Assembly: GCA_937969485.1 (NCBI GenBank) | Contig: CALBVQ010000043.1 | Span: forward strand, 1 to 7,933 | Reading direction: 5' to 3' | DNA: 7,933 nucleotides | Source: an uncultured Saprospiraceae bacterium | GTDB taxonomy: Bacteria > Bacteroidota > Bacteroidia > Chitinophagales > Saprospiraceae | Part shown: piece after piece, positions 6,642 through 7,933 of the stretch | Layout of the letters: every line of letters begins with the position of its first letter | How positions within the stretch are numbered: the stretch's first letter is position 1 | The notes under the pieces: model-generated | Told to the model about the DNA's origin: nothing | Databases searched by the model: none | The model's input: the letters and a program-made list of their open reading frames with translations, nothing else | Translations under genes and position numbers: made by a program

Positions 6642-7916
6642 TTGTCAACATTTCGTTCATATTCTGCTGTTTTGAATTATCTGTACACTAGTCTCCCGAT
6701 GTTTCAGCGGCAAGGAGCACCTGCTATGAAGAAGGATTTGACGAATATTCGTAAGTTGTGTGATGCATTGGGAAACCCACAAGATTCCTTTCGTTCGATT
6801 CATATTGCTGGTACGAATGGAAAGGGAAGTACTTGTCATATCTTAAGTTCGTTGCTGCAATCCCAGGGATATTCTGTGGGTTTATATACTTCGCCTCACT
6901 ACCGCGATTTCCGTGAAAGAGCCAAGATCAATAACGTATTGATGTCGAAGAAATTCATCATTGATTTTGTGAATCGTCACAGGTCAATTATCGAGGAAAT
7001 TCGCCCTTCTTTTTTCGAAATCACCGTCGCCTTAGCATTTCAGTATTTTAAGGAAAAACAGCCTGATATTGTCATAGTGGAAGTAGGGCTAGGAGGTAGA
7101 CTAGATAGTACAAATATTATTACGCCTGAGTTGTCGATAATTACCAATATTTCACTAGATCACACGCAGTTTTTGGGTAATACGATAGCACTAATTGCAG
7201 GAGAAAAGGCAGGAATAATAAAGAAGGATATCCCAGTATTGGTAGGAGAGAGACAAGATGAAACGACTCCGGTTTTCACTAAAATTGCTAGGGAGAGGAA
7301 AGCGTCCATTTTTTATGCAGAGGAGACTGTAAAAGTTCAAGAGGCAGGAAATATAGTAGAATTGGCTTCCGCCAAAAGTAAATTTAGTGCTAGACTTAAT
7401 TGGTTTATGGATTATCAAGTACATAATCTAAAAACTGCCTGGGCTGGATTTGAAATACTAATGGCAGATGTTGCAATCGATATAGAAAGTGCAACCACAT
7501 TTCTGGAAGAAATGCCTGCTAGGACTTACTTTCTTGGAAGATGGATGGAGTTGAGTAGGCAGCCCAAGGTGATAGCCGAAAGTGCGCATAATGAGGCTGG
7601 ACTTCGAATTGTGATGGATAAGCTAAAGACTATGAAGTACAGGAGATTATTCATGGTCCTTGGATTTTCATCGGACAAAGACTTAGATTCAATTATCAAC
7701 CTATTCCCCAAGCAAGCGCGATATTTTTGGGCGAAAGCCAATATTCCTAGAGGAATGAATGTGCAGTATTTAGCGGCATACGCTAGAATCCATCAGCTTG
7801 AAGGAAAGGCTTACGGAAGTGTTAGAAAAGCGTTAGCTGCAGCAAAAAGAATGGCTAGGGAAGATGATCTTATCTACGTAGGAGGGAGTATTTTCGTGGT
7901 GGCAGAAGTTGTGTAA
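6642..7916 (+). CDS. folC: Bifunctional folylpolyglutamate synthase / dihydrofolate synthase
   Basis: FolC is a cytoplasmic ATP-dependent ligase of the Mur-ligase superfamily that adds glutamate to dihydropteroate and extends the polyglutamate tail of folates. The 424 residues show LPMFQRQG (18-25), the P-loop GTNGKGS (57-63), the TSPHYRDFRERAKIN loop (83-97), EVGLGGRLDSTN (147-158), SLDHTQFLG (171-179) and GEKAGIIK (187-194, the region of the metal-bridging lysine). The C-terminal domain begins near the LGRW motif (298-301). The usual DxAHN motif reads ESAHN (313-317), with Glu where Asp is the rule. The end, GGSIFVVAEVV, is family-typical, so the gene is complete. The start is TTG at 6642-6644: the frame is open upstream to a TGA at 6582-6584 but has no ATG, and the first internal ATG (codon 20) would cut conserved sequence. 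It starts 10 bases after the crtY stop, behind an A-rich stretch, and is probably co-transcribed. Confidence 0.93.
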   Translation: MSTFRSYSAVLNYLYTSLPMFQRQGAPAMKKDLTNIRKLCDALGNPQDSFRSIHIAGTNGKGSTCHILSSLLQSQGYSVGLYTSPHYRDFRERAKINNVLMSKKFIIDFVNRHRSIIEEIRPSFFEITVALAFQYFKEKQPDIVIVEVGLGGRLDSTNIITPELSIITNISLDHTQFLGNTIALIAGEKAGIIKKDIPVLVGERQDETTPVFTKIARERKASIFYAEETVKVQEAGNIVELASAKSKFSARLNWFMDYQVHNLKTAWAGFEILMADVAIDIESATTFLEEMPARTYFLGRWMELSRQPKVIAESAHNEAGLRIVMDKLKTMKYRRLFMVLGFSSDKDLDSIINLFPKQARYFWAKANIPRGMNVQYLAAYARIHQLEGKAYGSVRKALAAAKRMAREDDLIYVGGSIFVVAEVV

Positions 7917-7933
7917 CCCGCAATATGCATTAA

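Noticed and set aside
7917..7933. Possible terminator or new gene after folC
   Set aside because: Only 17 bases remain; no stem-loop with a T run and no start with enough following sequence can be judged.
1..7933. Mobile elements, CRISPR arrays, tRNA or rRNA genes and long repeats
   Set aside because: Reading both strands gave no transposase, integrase, regularly spaced repeat or RNA gene signature; genes fill nearly all of the window.

Overview
The window looks like an ordinary chromosomal stretch from a pigmented member of the Bacteroidota, most likely Cytophagales. This is an inference from several things seen together: AT-rich DNA, little Shine-Dalgarno signal, TAnnTTTG-like boxes in the only long intergenic gap, a large secreted M14 peptidase with an amidotransferase-like tail, a CrtY-type lycopene cyclase, and AroE, FolC and sugar-transferase sequences of Bacteroidota style. 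No IS element, phage gene, CRISPR array, tRNA or rRNA was seen.

Left half (1-2863), all on the minus strand, in transcription order: a 100-residue two-helix membrane protein with a GTG start, a predicted lipoprotein, a polyprenyl-phosphate sugar-1-phosphate transferase, and the N-terminal third of shikimate dehydrogenase (aroE), which runs off the left edge. The first three are packed at 1-base overlap or 2-base spacing and look like one operon. AroE follows after 54 bases, has no ATG start, and is in phase with the transferase stop.

Centre (2864-2996): a 133-base divergent intergenic region that must hold the promoters of both gene groups. It contains an 8-bp palindrome and two TAnnTTTG-like boxes facing left.

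Right half (2997-7916), plus strand: a secreted M14 zinc carboxypeptidase-like protein, lycopene cyclase (1-base TAATG overlap) and FolC (10-base gap, TTG start). The three look co-transcribed although their roles differ: protein or peptide hydrolysis outside the cytoplasm, carotenoid ring formation, and folate polyglutamylation. The left operon most plausibly serves the start of a surface polysaccharide or glycoconjugate on undecaprenyl phosphate, with the lipoprotein and small membrane protein as uncharacterised accessories.

I do not see a clear new biological system. The points most worth a second look are the unnamed lipoprotein/membrane-protein pair tied to an apparently orphan priming transferase, the ATG-less aroE start, the Asp-to-Glu change in the FolC DxAHN motif, and the odd peptidase-crtY-folC operon.
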